Positions 1 through 7,955 of a stretch of 33,375 nucleotides of DNA are shown one piece after another; position 1 is the first letter of the stretch, and each line of letters starts with the position of its first letter. Origin of the DNA: a virus. The stretch covers positions 1 to 33,375 of IMG/VR virus record IMGVR_UViG_3300026488_000041, one strand, 5' to 3'. The position numbers and the translations under genes were made by a program. The notes under the pieces are model-generated. The model saw only the letters and a list, made by a program, of their open reading frames with translations. It did not search any database and was not told where the DNA came from.

Positions 1-579
1 CTAGTAGAAATTTACGCTGTCCATAAAAAAGTAGTAGATAATAAATTACAAATCAAACAGGAAAAATCCACTTTCGTAGGAGGCGAAGAAAACTTAGAAC
101 AAATAAGAAATTTAACAGAAAGTTTAGAAAAATATACAGAGTTTATTAAACAAATAAGTAATAATTCTAACAATTTCATAAACCCTGTAATAGTAGATAT
201 AGTAGTAAATCTTTTTAATAAATTAGAAGAACATAACTTAGTTAAATTTCTAAAATGCATGACTGATGATAATTTTATAAAACCTGAAGAGAGATATAAA
301 ATCTTAGAAGATATATTAGTAGCTAGTTATAAATATTTACAAAGAAAAGGAATAAACTTTAGAGATAAGACTAAAGTCCCTACAGCAGTTATACAACTGA
401 GAGAATATTGGAGAGGTAGTAAAGTATCAGACCCATTAGTAGTAAACACTAAGAAAAAACTAAGGGAATACGCTAAAGCTTGTTTAAGAAAAAAAACTGA
501 ATGGATGTTAGTTACATTAAGTTTAGGGTTTGTTATATATGTATTTCTGTTAAGTTTGGAGATAGATAAAAAGGAATAA
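1..579 (+). CDS. Partial CDS (5' end outside the window), unknown protein with C-terminal membrane segment
   Basis: The reading frame is open from base 1 to the TAA at 577-579, so the gene starts left of the window. The in-frame ATG at 259 has no ribosome binding site and is internal. About 192 residues are visible. They are charged and mostly helical, and end in one hydrophobic segment (WMLVTLSLGFVIYVFLLSL) followed by a short charged tail, which suggests a C-terminally anchored membrane protein. It lies 2 bases upstream of the terminase ATG and is almost certainly co-transcribed with it. A small terminase subunit is possible from position, but nothing in the sequence shows it and a membrane anchor argues against it. 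Product unknown. Confidence 0.8.
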   Translation, partial: LVEIYAVHKKVVDNKLQIKQEKSTFVGGEENLEQIRNLTESLEKYTEFIKQISNNSNNFINPVIVDIVVNLFNKLEEHNLVKFLKCMTDDNFIKPEERYKILEDILVASYKYLQRKGINFRDKTKVPTAVIQLREYWRGSKVSDPLVVNTKKKLREYAKACLRKKTEWMLVTLSLGFVIYVFLLSLEIDKKE

Positions 580-581
580 CT

Positions 582-2702
582 ATGATACTTTTTATGGAAG
601 ATTGGTTCAAGTATCCTTTAGCAGACGTACATATACAAACTAAAAATAAAACCTGGCTAAGAACAGCCGGGATATTAAAGAAAATGGGTATAAAAAATCA
701 TGCATTTTTTTTGTCTATACTAAACCCTAAATTAAAAGACGTCGACCCACATGATCCAGACTTAGACGATGAAACTAAAGATTTAATAGCTATAGAGTCT
801 AAATTAAATCCTTGGTACTATTTTAGAGAAGTAAGTAGAATCCCGGCACCTGCAGGTGCTGTGGATCTTATGTTTAAGCTTGATCGTGGGATATTAGCTT
901 ATTATTGGTTAGCTTTTAACCATATTACCGTTTACGCTATAAGACCTAGACAAACAGGTAAAACAGCCGGTACAGTTAATTTAGAGTCATACTTTGGCAA
1001 TACAGGAGCTACAAGAACTAATATTTCACATCTTACCAAAGATGATACTCTTAGAGTAAGAACAAGTCAAGACGTAAAATTGTATGTAGAAGCACTTCCT
1101 GAATATATGATAATGTTAAGCAAAAAGGACGTTAAAAATAGTGAGAGGATAACATTTAGAAAACTTGGTAATAGTATAAACTTCTACGTCGGTCAAATGG
1201 ATAAAAAAGCAGCAGATAACTTAGGTAGAGGTATGACTACACCTATCGTACATATAGACGAGTTCGGTTATGTTAGAAATATAGATATAACACTACCTGT
1301 TCTTTTAACAGCTTCTACAGCTGCTAGAGAAATAGCAGCTCAAATGGGTTCTCCTTACTATACAGCATTTACTACAACTCCTGGTAAACTCAATACTAGA
1401 GAGGGTAGATTTGCTTATGAAATATATAAGGATGGAATAAAATTTAGCGAGACATTTTACGATTTAAAAAATAGAGAAGAGTTAGAAGATCTCTTAGATA
1501 AAAATAAAAGAAGATGGAAAATAGTAGTAGCTGAATTTAACTACAGACAGTTAGGTTATGACGATAAATGGGCTAAAAAAAGGATGGAAGAATCTATTAA
1601 TACCGGAGAAAACGCTAAATCTGACTTTTTTAACATGTGGATATCTGGTTCTTCAAATTCTCCTATAGACAAAAAATTCTTAGAAATAATACAAGAGTCT
1701 AAGAAATTTGATAAAGTAACAGAGGTTGAAAAAAATGGTTATGTTATTAATTACTACGTAGATAAACACGAACTAAAAAGTTTAACTAAAGAGCAACTAG
1801 TTATAGGTTTAGATACTAGTGACGCTTTAGGGGATAAAAATGATGATATAGGTCTAGTTATAAGGAGAGCAAGCGATGGTAGTGTAGTTGGTGTGGGTAA
1901 GTACAACGAAACTAACTTATCTCTTTTTGCAGACTTTCTAGTAGATTTACTTATAAAGTATCCCAAAGCTGTTCTAATACCTGAGCGCAAAAGTAGCGGC
2001 GTAGCTATCTTAGATAACATGTTTAAATTCATGGTTAATGAAGGTTTAAATCCATTTAACAGAATTTTCAACTGGGTTGTGGATGAAATAGATAAAAATC
2101 CCTTTATGGAGAAAATAGTTAGAAAAGACTGGATAGGGTTAGATATCATAACTAAATTTAAAAGACAGTTTGGTTACGCTACATCCGGAAGCGGTAAAAC
2201 TAGTAGAAGCTTTTTATACGGAAATGTGTTAAAAGCATCTGTTAAATACTCCGGAAATAAAGTTTATGACGTAGATCTGATAGAACAATTGAACAGTCTA
2301 ACCATCAGAAACGGTAGGGTAGACCACGAAGAAGGCGGTCACGACGATTTAGTTATAGCTTGGTTATTAGGTTGGTGGTTTTTACAATACGCTAATAATA
2401 AACAACTTTACGGCTGGAACGTTAATTATGTTCTTAACGATATAACAGATTTGGAATTAAGTGTTAACAGTGATTTAGATAAGAACTATATTAAAGTACA
2501 ATATGAATTAAGAAGACAAATCGAACACTATATATCGTTGCTTAATAATACTGATAATACCCTTATAGCTTTAAAATACTATAATAAAATAAAACAGTTA
2601 CAGAAACGTTTAGACACGACTATAATAAAAAATCTTAATATAGACGCTATGTTGTCTGAAATGAGAATAATAAAAAAATTGAAAAAATTTAAATTTATTT
2701 AA
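582..2702 (+). CDS. terL: Terminase large subunit (DNA-packaging ATPase/nuclease)
   Basis: This is the packaging motor that pumps phage DNA into the prohead and cuts it. The 706 residues have the two-domain plan of T4 gp17-like terminases. The ATPase half has a Walker A-like motif RPRQTGKT (121-128) and a Walker B motif HIDE ending at D226-E227. The RNase H-like nuclease half has GLDTSD with D411 and a late HDDLV motif with D588-D589, both expected metal ligands. The ATG at 582 follows AAAGGAATAACT and is two bases after the previous stop. A perfect hairpin at 2723-2753 ends the unit and faces the convergent gene at 2769. The final ~80 residues are extra and helical. The family call is firm; which jumbo-phage clade it belongs to cannot be read from this. 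Confidence 0.95.
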   Translation: MILFMEDWFKYPLADVHIQTKNKTWLRTAGILKKMGIKNHAFFLSILNPKLKDVDPHDPDLDDETKDLIAIESKLNPWYYFREVSRIPAPAGAVDLMFKLDRGILAYYWLAFNHITVYAIRPRQTGKTAGTVNLESYFGNTGATRTNISHLTKDDTLRVRTSQDVKLYVEALPEYMIMLSKKDVKNSERITFRKLGNSINFYVGQMDKKAADNLGRGMTTPIVHIDEFGYVRNIDITLPVLLTASTAAREIAAQMGSPYYTAFTTTPGKLNTREGRFAYEIYKDGIKFSETFYDLKNREELEDLLDKNKRRWKIVVAEFNYRQLGYDDKWAKKRMEESINTGENAKSDFFNMWISGSSNSPIDKKFLEIIQESKKFDKVTEVEKNGYVINYYVDKHELKSLTKEQLVIGLDTSDALGDKNDDIGLVIRRASDGSVVGVGKYNETNLSLFADFLVDLLIKYPKAVLIPERKSSGVAILDNMFKFMVNEGLNPFNRIFNWVVDEIDKNPFMEKIVRKDWIGLDIITKFKRQFGYATSGSGKTSRSFLYGNVLKASVKYSGNKVYDVDLIEQLNSLTIRNGRVDHEEGGHDDLVIAWLLGWWFLQYANNKQLYGWNVNYVLNDITDLELSVNSDLDKNYIKVQYELRRQIEHYISLLNNTDNTLIALKYYNKIKQLQKRLDTTIIKNLNIDAMLSEMRIIKKLKKFKFI

Positions 2703-2722
2703 TACGAACTAAATAAAAAAAT

Positions 2723-2753
2723 AGTAGATGGGTGATATTATCACCCATCTACT
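2723..2753. terminator. Bidirectional hairpin terminator between convergent genes
   Basis: Arms 2723-2737 and 2739-2753 are perfect inverted repeats (15 of 15; the real loop must open the innermost pairs). An A-rich tract lies on the left and a T-rich tract on the right, so on either strand the hairpin is followed by U residues. It sits between the stops of the terminase (+) and the gene at 2769 (-). Confidence 0.85.
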
Positions 2754-2768
2754 TACTTTCTATTTTAC

Positions 2769-3443
2769 CTAGTAGCTTTGTCGCTCTTGAATTTCATTAA
2801 GTACCTCGTCTTCTATATCTGTCATGTCTAGTTCATAAATGTTTTTCTCTATAGTCTCCCATGACTCTAGTATCCTTAACTTCTCACTTATTGAAAGAGG
2901 TATATAGTCTTTATAGCAATCTACAAGAGTGTATTTTTCACCGTCCCTTTGATGTAAGTTTATTACTCCTTCTACTACTTGCCTATACTCTTTATTTAAT
3001 ATCCTTAAGTCTTCATCAGTTAGTATATAATCCACATACATACCTCCATATAAAGACATTTCGTTTCTAGAATAAAGTTCTAGAAATTTAGGGTTAACAG
3101 TTATAAACTTCTTCATTTGTTCGTCTATATACCTGTAATTACTTTCATTTACGTTAACTACACCTTTAATAATTTTAACATCATCTATAGTGTTGACAAC
3201 CATATTGACTACATTAGAGACTTTCTCATTAATAGTCTTAATGACATTCAAATCAGTCAGGTTATTAAATCTATCTTTAACTATATTAAGAAATTGACTA
3301 GACATATCGCCTACGTTTGAAATAAAGTTACTGAAACTATTTTTAACTATTTGTAAAGCGTCGTAACTGACGCCCCCTGTTAATAAATAACCTGTTAGCT
3401 GGTCCGGGTTAGTGTCTTCTATAAGATTTACTTCTATAGCCAT
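2769..3443 (-). CDS. Unknown 224-residue protein, probably structural or assembly-related
   Basis: I do not recognise this protein. The ATG at 3443 is preferred over a GTG two codons earlier because the ribosome binding site AAGGAG overlaps that GTG and is correctly spaced from the ATG. Residues about 25-90 are helical with many V/I/N positions (KNSFSNFISNVGDMSSQF, then NEKVSNVVNMVVNTID), which suggests a coiled or amphipathic helix. The rest is mixed with an acidic C-terminus. It converges on terL, shares its terminator hairpin, and lies near the prohead protease, so a head or assembly role is plausible by position only. A short palindromic hairpin lies upstream at 3533-3562. Confidence 0.85.
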   Translation of the reverse strand: MAIEVNLIEDTNPDQLTGYLLTGGVSYDALQIVKNSFSNFISNVGDMSSQFLNIVKDRFNNLTDLNVIKTINEKVSNVVNMVVNTIDDVKIIKGVVNVNESNYRYIDEQMKKFITVNPKFLELYSRNEMSLYGGMYVDYILTDEDLRILNKEYRQVVEGVINLHQRDGEKYTLVDCYKDYIPLSISEKLRILESWETIEKNIYELDMTDIEDEVLNEIQERQSY

Positions 3444-3532
3444 ACTCACTCCTTACGTTATTTTTTAGTAAAAACTATTTTAGAGTTTTTACCACACTTA
3501 AGTAATCTTTAACCAAAAAATATTAGAGATAC

Positions 3533-3562
3533 ACCGTTAGGGATGTCGACATCCCTAACGGT
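3533..3562. terminator. 30-base perfect palindrome, likely terminator of the 3593-4699 unit
   Basis: Bases 3533-3562 read identically on both strands, centred on GTCGAC. They lie 30 bases past the stop of the minus-strand gene at 3593. On the minus strand a run of U appears about 10 bases later; on the plus strand GGTTTTACT follows at once. Confidence 0.65.
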
Positions 3563-3592
3563 TTTACTATTACACTTCTAATAACACTTAAA

Positions 3593-3871
3593 TTACTTAT
3601 CGTTAAAACATACAGTTTTTTCAAGAGCTTTATCTATAATATCGTTTTCTTTAAACTCTACCGAAACTTCATTTTTTACTAATAGTTCCTTTAATTTATT
3701 TACAGTTATTTCTAGAATTAAGCCATTAAAATCTAAATTTCTATCTAATGTATTGTCTTTAGTATTGGCAGGATGTATGTTAACATTTTCTATATACCAC
3801 TTATTCTCTTGTTCATTCTTATTAACCGTTACAAAAATATTACAACCGTCTTTATAAGCTCTAATAAGCAT
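3593..3871 (-). CDS. Unknown small acidic protein (92 residues)
   Basis: The short frame starts at an ATG (3869-3871) behind AAAGGAGTACTTC and ends 30 bases before a palindromic hairpin. There is no hairpin between it and the upstream protease gene (39 bases apart), so the two are probably co-transcribed. Residues 8-30 read as beta strands (DGCNIFVTVNKNEQENKWYIE), followed by a stretch rich in Leu, Val, Glu and Lys. No motif or signal peptide is recognisable. It could be a head accessory protein or protease partner by position only. Function unknown. Confidence 0.75.
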   Translation of the reverse strand: MLIRAYKDGCNIFVTVNKNEQENKWYIENVNIHPANTKDNTLDRNLDFNGLILEITVNKLKELLVKNEVSVEFKENDIIDKALEKTVCFNDK

Positions 3872-3910
3872 GAAGTACTCCTTTCTATTTAGTAGTGTCT
3901 AATAATTTAT

Positions 3911-4699
3911 TCAGATAACCCATTCAGAAAATGCAGAGCCTCTTTTTCTAAGTTCTCTATCTATTATTTCTTTATATTTTTTAATAGTTTCGTTACTATC
4001 GTCCGTATTTAAAACAGACTCAGTAGATACAGATGATTTACTTCTAGTTATAGGACATCTTCCATCTATACATAAGCCTTCTGAAGATACTTCGCTAGAC
4101 CTAGGTTTTAGCCCCCCAGCCATCCACTGAGTAGAAGTGTATATACCAGGTTCACTCACGTAATCCCATGTTATAACGTCTAAAACATCTTTTACTTTTA
4201 TCCCGTTAATAAGTTTAGGTTTTAGATTAATAACCCTAACCGAATAAGCTACATTGATGTTAGGATCTTTTAACAGTTGCTCCAATTTATCTCCAAAAAC
4301 AGGGATAGGTACTACCCATCCTATTACCAATATAATAGGTAAATCCCAACCTTCCTCCTTAATATTAGTAGTAAAAAATTCTACTTTAGTTATTTGGTTA
4401 CAAGTTCTGTTAGGATCTATATAAAGATATCTCTCCCTAGCAGCTTCAGGAGGTAATCCACTAACATCTGGATGATCCCATTCGCTCTTTAATAGACCAT
4501 TTTTATATCTATCCGCTAAAAGTGTTTTATCGTTAAGTAATCTGTCAGGGTCGTCTAATCTATAAAATTCTCCTTTTATGTTATATGTATTAAAAGCTCC
4601 TAACAATACTCTATAACCCGCATCTTCTTTTATAGGCGTTTTTTCTATTTTTAACTGTTTAGCAATAGCTGGTATTTTCTTATTAAGTATACCATACAC
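3911..4699 (-). CDS. Prohead (head maturation) serine protease, gp21/phiKZ-type
   Basis: This is a probable capsid-maturation protease that trims scaffold and head proteins inside the prohead. Two features match herpes-like prohead proteases: a His in SEWDHPDVSG (H76), like the conserved G/E-x-x-HP signature, and a Ser in AYSVRV (S153), like the catalytic SxR strand. The fold order, with beta strands between the two motifs (VEFFTT, PIILVIGWVVPIP), also fits. The length, 262 residues, is usual. The start is a GTG at 4697-4699, chosen because GGAGGGTAAT precedes it directly. The C-terminal 60 residues are Ser/Asp-rich and probably flexible; self-cleavage there is possible. The gene downstream (3593) is likely in the same transcript. 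Confidence 0.78.
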   Translation of the reverse strand: MYGILNKKIPAIAKQLKIEKTPIKEDAGYRVLLGAFNTYNIKGEFYRLDDPDRLLNDKTLLADRYKNGLLKSEWDHPDVSGLPPEAARERYLYIDPNRTCNQITKVEFFTTNIKEEGWDLPIILVIGWVVPIPVFGDKLEQLLKDPNINVAYSVRVINLKPKLINGIKVKDVLDVITWDYVSEPGIYTSTQWMAGGLKPRSSEVSSEGLCIDGRCPITRSKSSVSTESVLNTDDSNETIKKYKEIIDRELRKRGSAFSEWVI

Positions 4700-4815
4700 A
4701 TTACCCTCCTTTTCTATACATAATTATCATAATGTTTACTATATTAATAATTAATCATATAACACAGGTTTTAACGTCATACCGTTTACAACAAAAAAAG
4801 AAAGTTTTGATCAGC

Positions 4816-4846
4816 CACATAAGGTAGGTTTTACCTACCTTATGTG
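4816..4846. terminator. Perfect 14-bp hairpin after the YkgJ-like gene
   Basis: Arms 4816-4829 and 4833-4846 match 14 of 14 with a 3-base loop. The hairpin starts 5 bases past the minus-strand stop at 4851, and a U-rich run follows on the minus strand roughly 10 bases later. Confidence 0.75.
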
Positions 4847-4850
4847 ACGA

Positions 4851-5966
4851 TTAATATACCCTTAACTCATTTACTTTTCTGTAAAGTTTTTCTATAAATT
4901 CATGCAGTTTTCTATAAACGTCAACATCGAACGCTTCCCATACTTTAATATCTTTTCCACCTGTCAATCTTCTAAGGATATACTTCTTAGTTGCGAATAA
5001 ATCATCTTCCGTAACAGGAAGTTCTTTATAACACTTATTGTTAAAATCGTATTTATATTTTTCTAGTATTAAATAGGATAAATAAAGGTTATATTCCTCA
5101 GCTGAAATATTTAATTCAGGAACACTTAACCCCTTTATAATACCCTGTAATTTAGGTACTAACACATTATTTATGTATAAACTATCTTTCAGTATAAATT
5201 TTCTTTCTAGGTAATTGTAAGCTTTTTCTAAGCTAACAAGATTTTCATTTTTAGCTTTTACGACGTATAAAAGAACAGAACTTATTCTTCCGTTAGTGTT
5301 GATAACTAACTTGTAACTTTTCTTATAACTAAAAAAATCATTATCAGACTGTTCCTCTACAATATTATTTATATTATTAACAATTAGATACAACAACAAA
5401 TCATCTCTTATGCATTTCATTAGTTTTCTATTATAGGGATAAATTTTAGGTAAAAATTTAGTAAACATTACGATTTTCAGTTTGTTATTAGCATTGACTT
5501 TATCTTTTAAAGCTGTTGAAACCCATAAAGGTTTCAGCAGTTTACTGTTATCTTCATAGATAGCTTTCACTTCTTCGTTAGATTTAGCGTTTAACTCTTC
5601 TTTAGATAGAGAAAACATAGGACAAGGATAACTAGTTCCAAAATCTTTGCAAGTACTAGGTCTATAATCATAAATAACACATTTATTATTCTTTAAAAAT
5701 GGACATTTCTTAGGTTTAGTTAAATCTACATAACCCTTATTAATATCAGGATCGTTATTAGGAACTAAAATGTAATATCCATCCATAACCCTACTTAAGG
5801 TTAAGTTATGATTCTGTTTTAAAACATCAGTTTCAAACATCAATCTACCCAATTCATCTTCTGTGAAGAACGGATATGTATCGCAACATCCTGTACCTGT
5901 TTTTTTAACACAAACTTCACATTTATCACTTGTTACTGGTGTAAAAAAATTATTATTTTCTCTCAT
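4851..5966 (-). CDS. YkgJ-type cysteine-cluster protein (putative metal or Fe-S binding), 371 residues
   Basis: The N-terminal ~120 residues carry the cysteine pattern of the YkgJ / UPF0153 family, annotated as zinc- or iron-chelating: C16, C19, C27-C28, then CPF (C88), C96 followed by IYDYRPSTC (C106) and C115. The IY-x-x-RP-x-x-C element is diagnostic of that family. Family members have no firmly established reaction; some are linked to metal or Fe-S handling. Residues 125-371 have no recognisable domain and are helical with charged stretches. The ATG at 5966 follows AAAGGAGAAATC. Hairpins at 4816-4846 and 6031-6059 separate it from its neighbours, so it is probably transcribed alone. A metal-cluster protein between head genes is unexpected. 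Confidence 0.82.
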   Translation of the reverse strand: MRENNNFFTPVTSDKCEVCVKKTGTGCCDTYPFFTEDELGRLMFETDVLKQNHNLTLSRVMDGYYILVPNNDPDINKGYVDLTKPKKCPFLKNNKCVIYDYRPSTCKDFGTSYPCPMFSLSKEELNAKSNEEVKAIYEDNSKLLKPLWVSTALKDKVNANNKLKIVMFTKFLPKIYPYNRKLMKCIRDDLLLYLIVNNINNIVEEQSDNDFFSYKKSYKLVINTNGRISSVLLYVVKAKNENLVSLEKAYNYLERKFILKDSLYINNVLVPKLQGIIKGLSVPELNISAEEYNLYLSYLILEKYKYDFNNKCYKELPVTEDDLFATKKYILRRLTGGKDIKVWEAFDVDVYRKLHEFIEKLYRKVNELRVY

Positions 5967-6030
5967 GATTTCTCCTTTAGTATTTATTTTTTAGTATGTG
6001 AAATATTAAAACAACAAAACAATAATTAAC

Positions 6031-6059
6031 TACCCAGGGTATAAATCATACCCTGGGTA
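6031..6059. terminator. Perfect 12-bp hairpin between 6086 and 5966
   Basis: Arms 6031-6042 and 6048-6059 match 12 of 12 with a 5-base loop. It lies 27 bases past the stop of the minus-strand gene at 6086. The following minus-strand sequence is U/G-rich rather than a clean U run, so termination or RNA end protection is likely but unproven. Confidence 0.7.
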
Positions 6060-6085
6060 AGGATGTTGATATTTATTTATCCTCT

Positions 6086-7027
6086 CTAGCCTCTAGAAGA
6101 CTCGGCAGTATCTGAACTTTCTAGAGTTTTATCAATATTATCGTTACTGCTTTCGTTCAATTGTTTCAATTGTTCTAGAACTTCTTGTGGAATTTCTTCT
6201 CCTTCGTCTAGTGGAATTTCACCTTCAAAAGGCATACCTGTGTTATTTTCAGATGTCAGTTCATAACCATTATCGCTTCCTAGATAAATGTATTCAGCAG
6301 GTACCACCGGGCGCGTTTTACCTTCTCTAACTTTGTTTAAATAATATCTATTAGCTCTAGCTTTAAACATAAATGCGTCTAGTAATTGAATAACAGGTTT
6401 AATTAAGTCACTAGCTTCTTTAAATTTAACTCTTAAAATAACGTTACTAAATTTATAGTCTTTGTTATATCTAAGAGTTTTAACATAATTATAAACACTA
6501 GTATCTGCTAAAATTAAGCTTTCTAGGTCTTTTAGCTTTTCTACATAAATATCCTCGTTAAACTTCTTCGGACAACAGAATAGAAAATCTGATAGCATGC
6601 TAGGCATAACTTCTACTATAGTTTTCTTTTCATCCGTTTTTAATACAAAACCTGCCATATACTTACTAGTATGTGTAAATAAATGATTTTGATTTTTTAC
6701 TAGAACTGGAATAAATTTAAGTCTATCAGTTGTTACAAATTTAACAATCTCTCCTATAAGTGGATGTCTAGTATCTCCGTTCCTATTTGGATAGAACGCA
6801 ACTGTAACTAAGTTATTAGGGTTTCTGTATAGTCTAATAACCCTTCCGTTAGGTTTTCTCTCCACTCCTGTTATAAGTGGAAATTTTTCATTATTCCCTC
6901 TAGTCATAGTGTCATTATTATTGTTATTAACAGTTACTTCACTGTTATTGTTGTCACTACTATCATCATTTTTAACTATTTTAGCTTTCAACTCTTCCAA
7001 ATTGCTCACGCCTTTAATTCTGATCAT
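6086..7027 (-). CDS. Unknown protein with Asn-rich N-terminal linker and acidic tail (313 residues)
   Basis: I do not recognise a family. After about 18 residues there is a low-complexity stretch rich in Asn, Asp and Ser (about 20-47), likely a flexible linker. A beta-rich core follows (RVIRLYRNPNNLVTVAFYPN, then EIVKFVTTDRLKFIPVLVK) and then a more helical part with a basic run near KARANRYYLNKVREGKTR. The last ~60 residues are acidic and Ser/Glu-rich (EGEIPLDEGEEIPQEVLEQL). The ATG at 7027 has a good AAGGAG site. Flexible acidic ends are common in phage head-core and DNA-mimic proteins, but nothing here decides the role. Confidence 0.82.
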   Translation of the reverse strand: MIRIKGVSNLEELKAKIVKNDDSSDNNNSEVTVNNNNNDTMTRGNNEKFPLITGVERKPNGRVIRLYRNPNNLVTVAFYPNRNGDTRHPLIGEIVKFVTTDRLKFIPVLVKNQNHLFTHTSKYMAGFVLKTDEKKTIVEVMPSMLSDFLFCCPKKFNEDIYVEKLKDLESLILADTSVYNYVKTLRYNKDYKFSNVILRVKFKEASDLIKPVIQLLDAFMFKARANRYYLNKVREGKTRPVVPAEYIYLGSDNGYELTSENNTGMPFEGEIPLDEGEEIPQEVLEQLKQLNESSNDNIDKTLESSDTAESSRG

Positions 7028-7063
7028 GCTCGCTCCTTATTTTTAATTTAATGTTGTAAGAGT

Positions 7064-7080
7064 GGAGAGATTAACTCTCC
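7064..7080. terminator. Short hairpin after the 7122 gene (weak)
   Basis: GGAGAG at 7064-7069 pairs with CTCTCC at 7075-7080 across a 5-base loop. It is shorter than the other intergenic hairpins and lies about 40 bases past the stop of the minus-strand gene at 7122, in the position where its neighbours carry theirs. Confidence 0.45.
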
Positions 7081-7121
7081 TTATTTAATATATGTAGAGA
7101 AAAAAAATTTAAAATAAAAAA

Positions 7122-7853
7122 TTACTTTCTTAGCGCGTATTCGCTATCTGTTACTTCATCTTCTGGGAATAATAGCGCTCCTAGCATAGCGTCTTCGAAA
7201 TAACTTCCTAGTAACTTACCATACGTAGACCTAAACGATAGATACGGATTTTTAAGTCCTACAACTTTAAAAGGTATTTTATTTACATCTTTTTCTGTCT
7301 TAATTACCTCTCTATACTCTTTAGTTAATTCTTTAAAGTGCCTAGTAATAATAGCTATAAGTATCTCAAATATTAAAGGATCTTTACCTACTTTACCACC
7401 TGTGTATTTAGGGAGGTTAGTAAAAATAGTTAAAATATCCTCATACGTAACAAAAAAAGGGACCTTACCTTGCATAAGGAATAAATCGTAAGCGTTAAAT
7501 ACAAAGTCTGTATTTTTAACAACTTTATCCTTAACTAAAAAAGGTTCTCCTTTCTCTATGGTTAACTTAACCCATCTTTCACCTTCTACCTCCACTTCAT
7601 CAATTTCGTTAGGTATAACTTCTAATCTGTTAGGTAATAACATTTTACCATAGTTATACTTATTGTCCATTATCATAATTACTCCAAACACTAAGGATAC
7701 GTTATCTAAAATAGTTAAACCTTTATCTATATATTTTTTAGGAAACAATATATGTAGTTGTTCTTTAGTATACCATTTGCCATCTTTCTTAGATATATAA
7801 CTTCTAATAAGTTTTTCATTTTTTTTAAGTTTAGTTACATCTATCTTTTCCAT
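7122..7853 (-). CDS. Unknown 243-residue protein
   Basis: The start is taken at the ATG 7851-7853 because GGAAGGAG lies at the right distance; an in-frame start 11 codons upstream has no ribosome binding site. The N-terminus is Lys-rich (MEKIDVTKLKKNEKLIRSYISKK), then a mixed alpha/beta body including VSLVFGVIMIMDNKY and ILIAIITRHFKELTKEYREV. No catalytic motif, signal peptide or membrane helix is clear. Hairpins on both sides suggest a single-gene transcript. It lies among head-region genes, so a structural role is possible. Function unknown. Confidence 0.82.
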   Translation of the reverse strand: MEKIDVTKLKKNEKLIRSYISKKDGKWYTKEQLHILFPKKYIDKGLTILDNVSLVFGVIMIMDNKYNYGKMLLPNRLEVIPNEIDEVEVEGERWVKLTIEKGEPFLVKDKVVKNTDFVFNAYDLFLMQGKVPFFVTYEDILTIFTNLPKYTGGKVGKDPLIFEILIAIITRHFKELTKEYREVIKTEKDVNKIPFKVVGLKNPYLSFRSTYGKLLGSYFEDAMLGALLFPEDEVTDSEYALRK

Positions 7854-7908
7854 AAAAGCTCCTTCCGAATTAAATACAAAAATCACAAAATCAAAGAGTC
7901 TTTACCAA

Positions 7909-7930
7909 ACAGGAGCATTTTAGCTCCTGT
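7909..7930. terminator. 8-bp hairpin after the 7956 gene
   Basis: Arms 7909-7916 and 7923-7930 match 8 of 8 with a 6-base loop. It is 26 bases past the stop of the minus-strand gene at 7956. Confidence 0.6.
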
Positions 7931-7955
7931 ATGGCGATGTCTAATAATACGAATA

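Noticed and set aside
12-260. Minus-strand open frame at the left edge
   Set aside because: The plus strand is open in frame with the gene ending at 579, which explains this segment.
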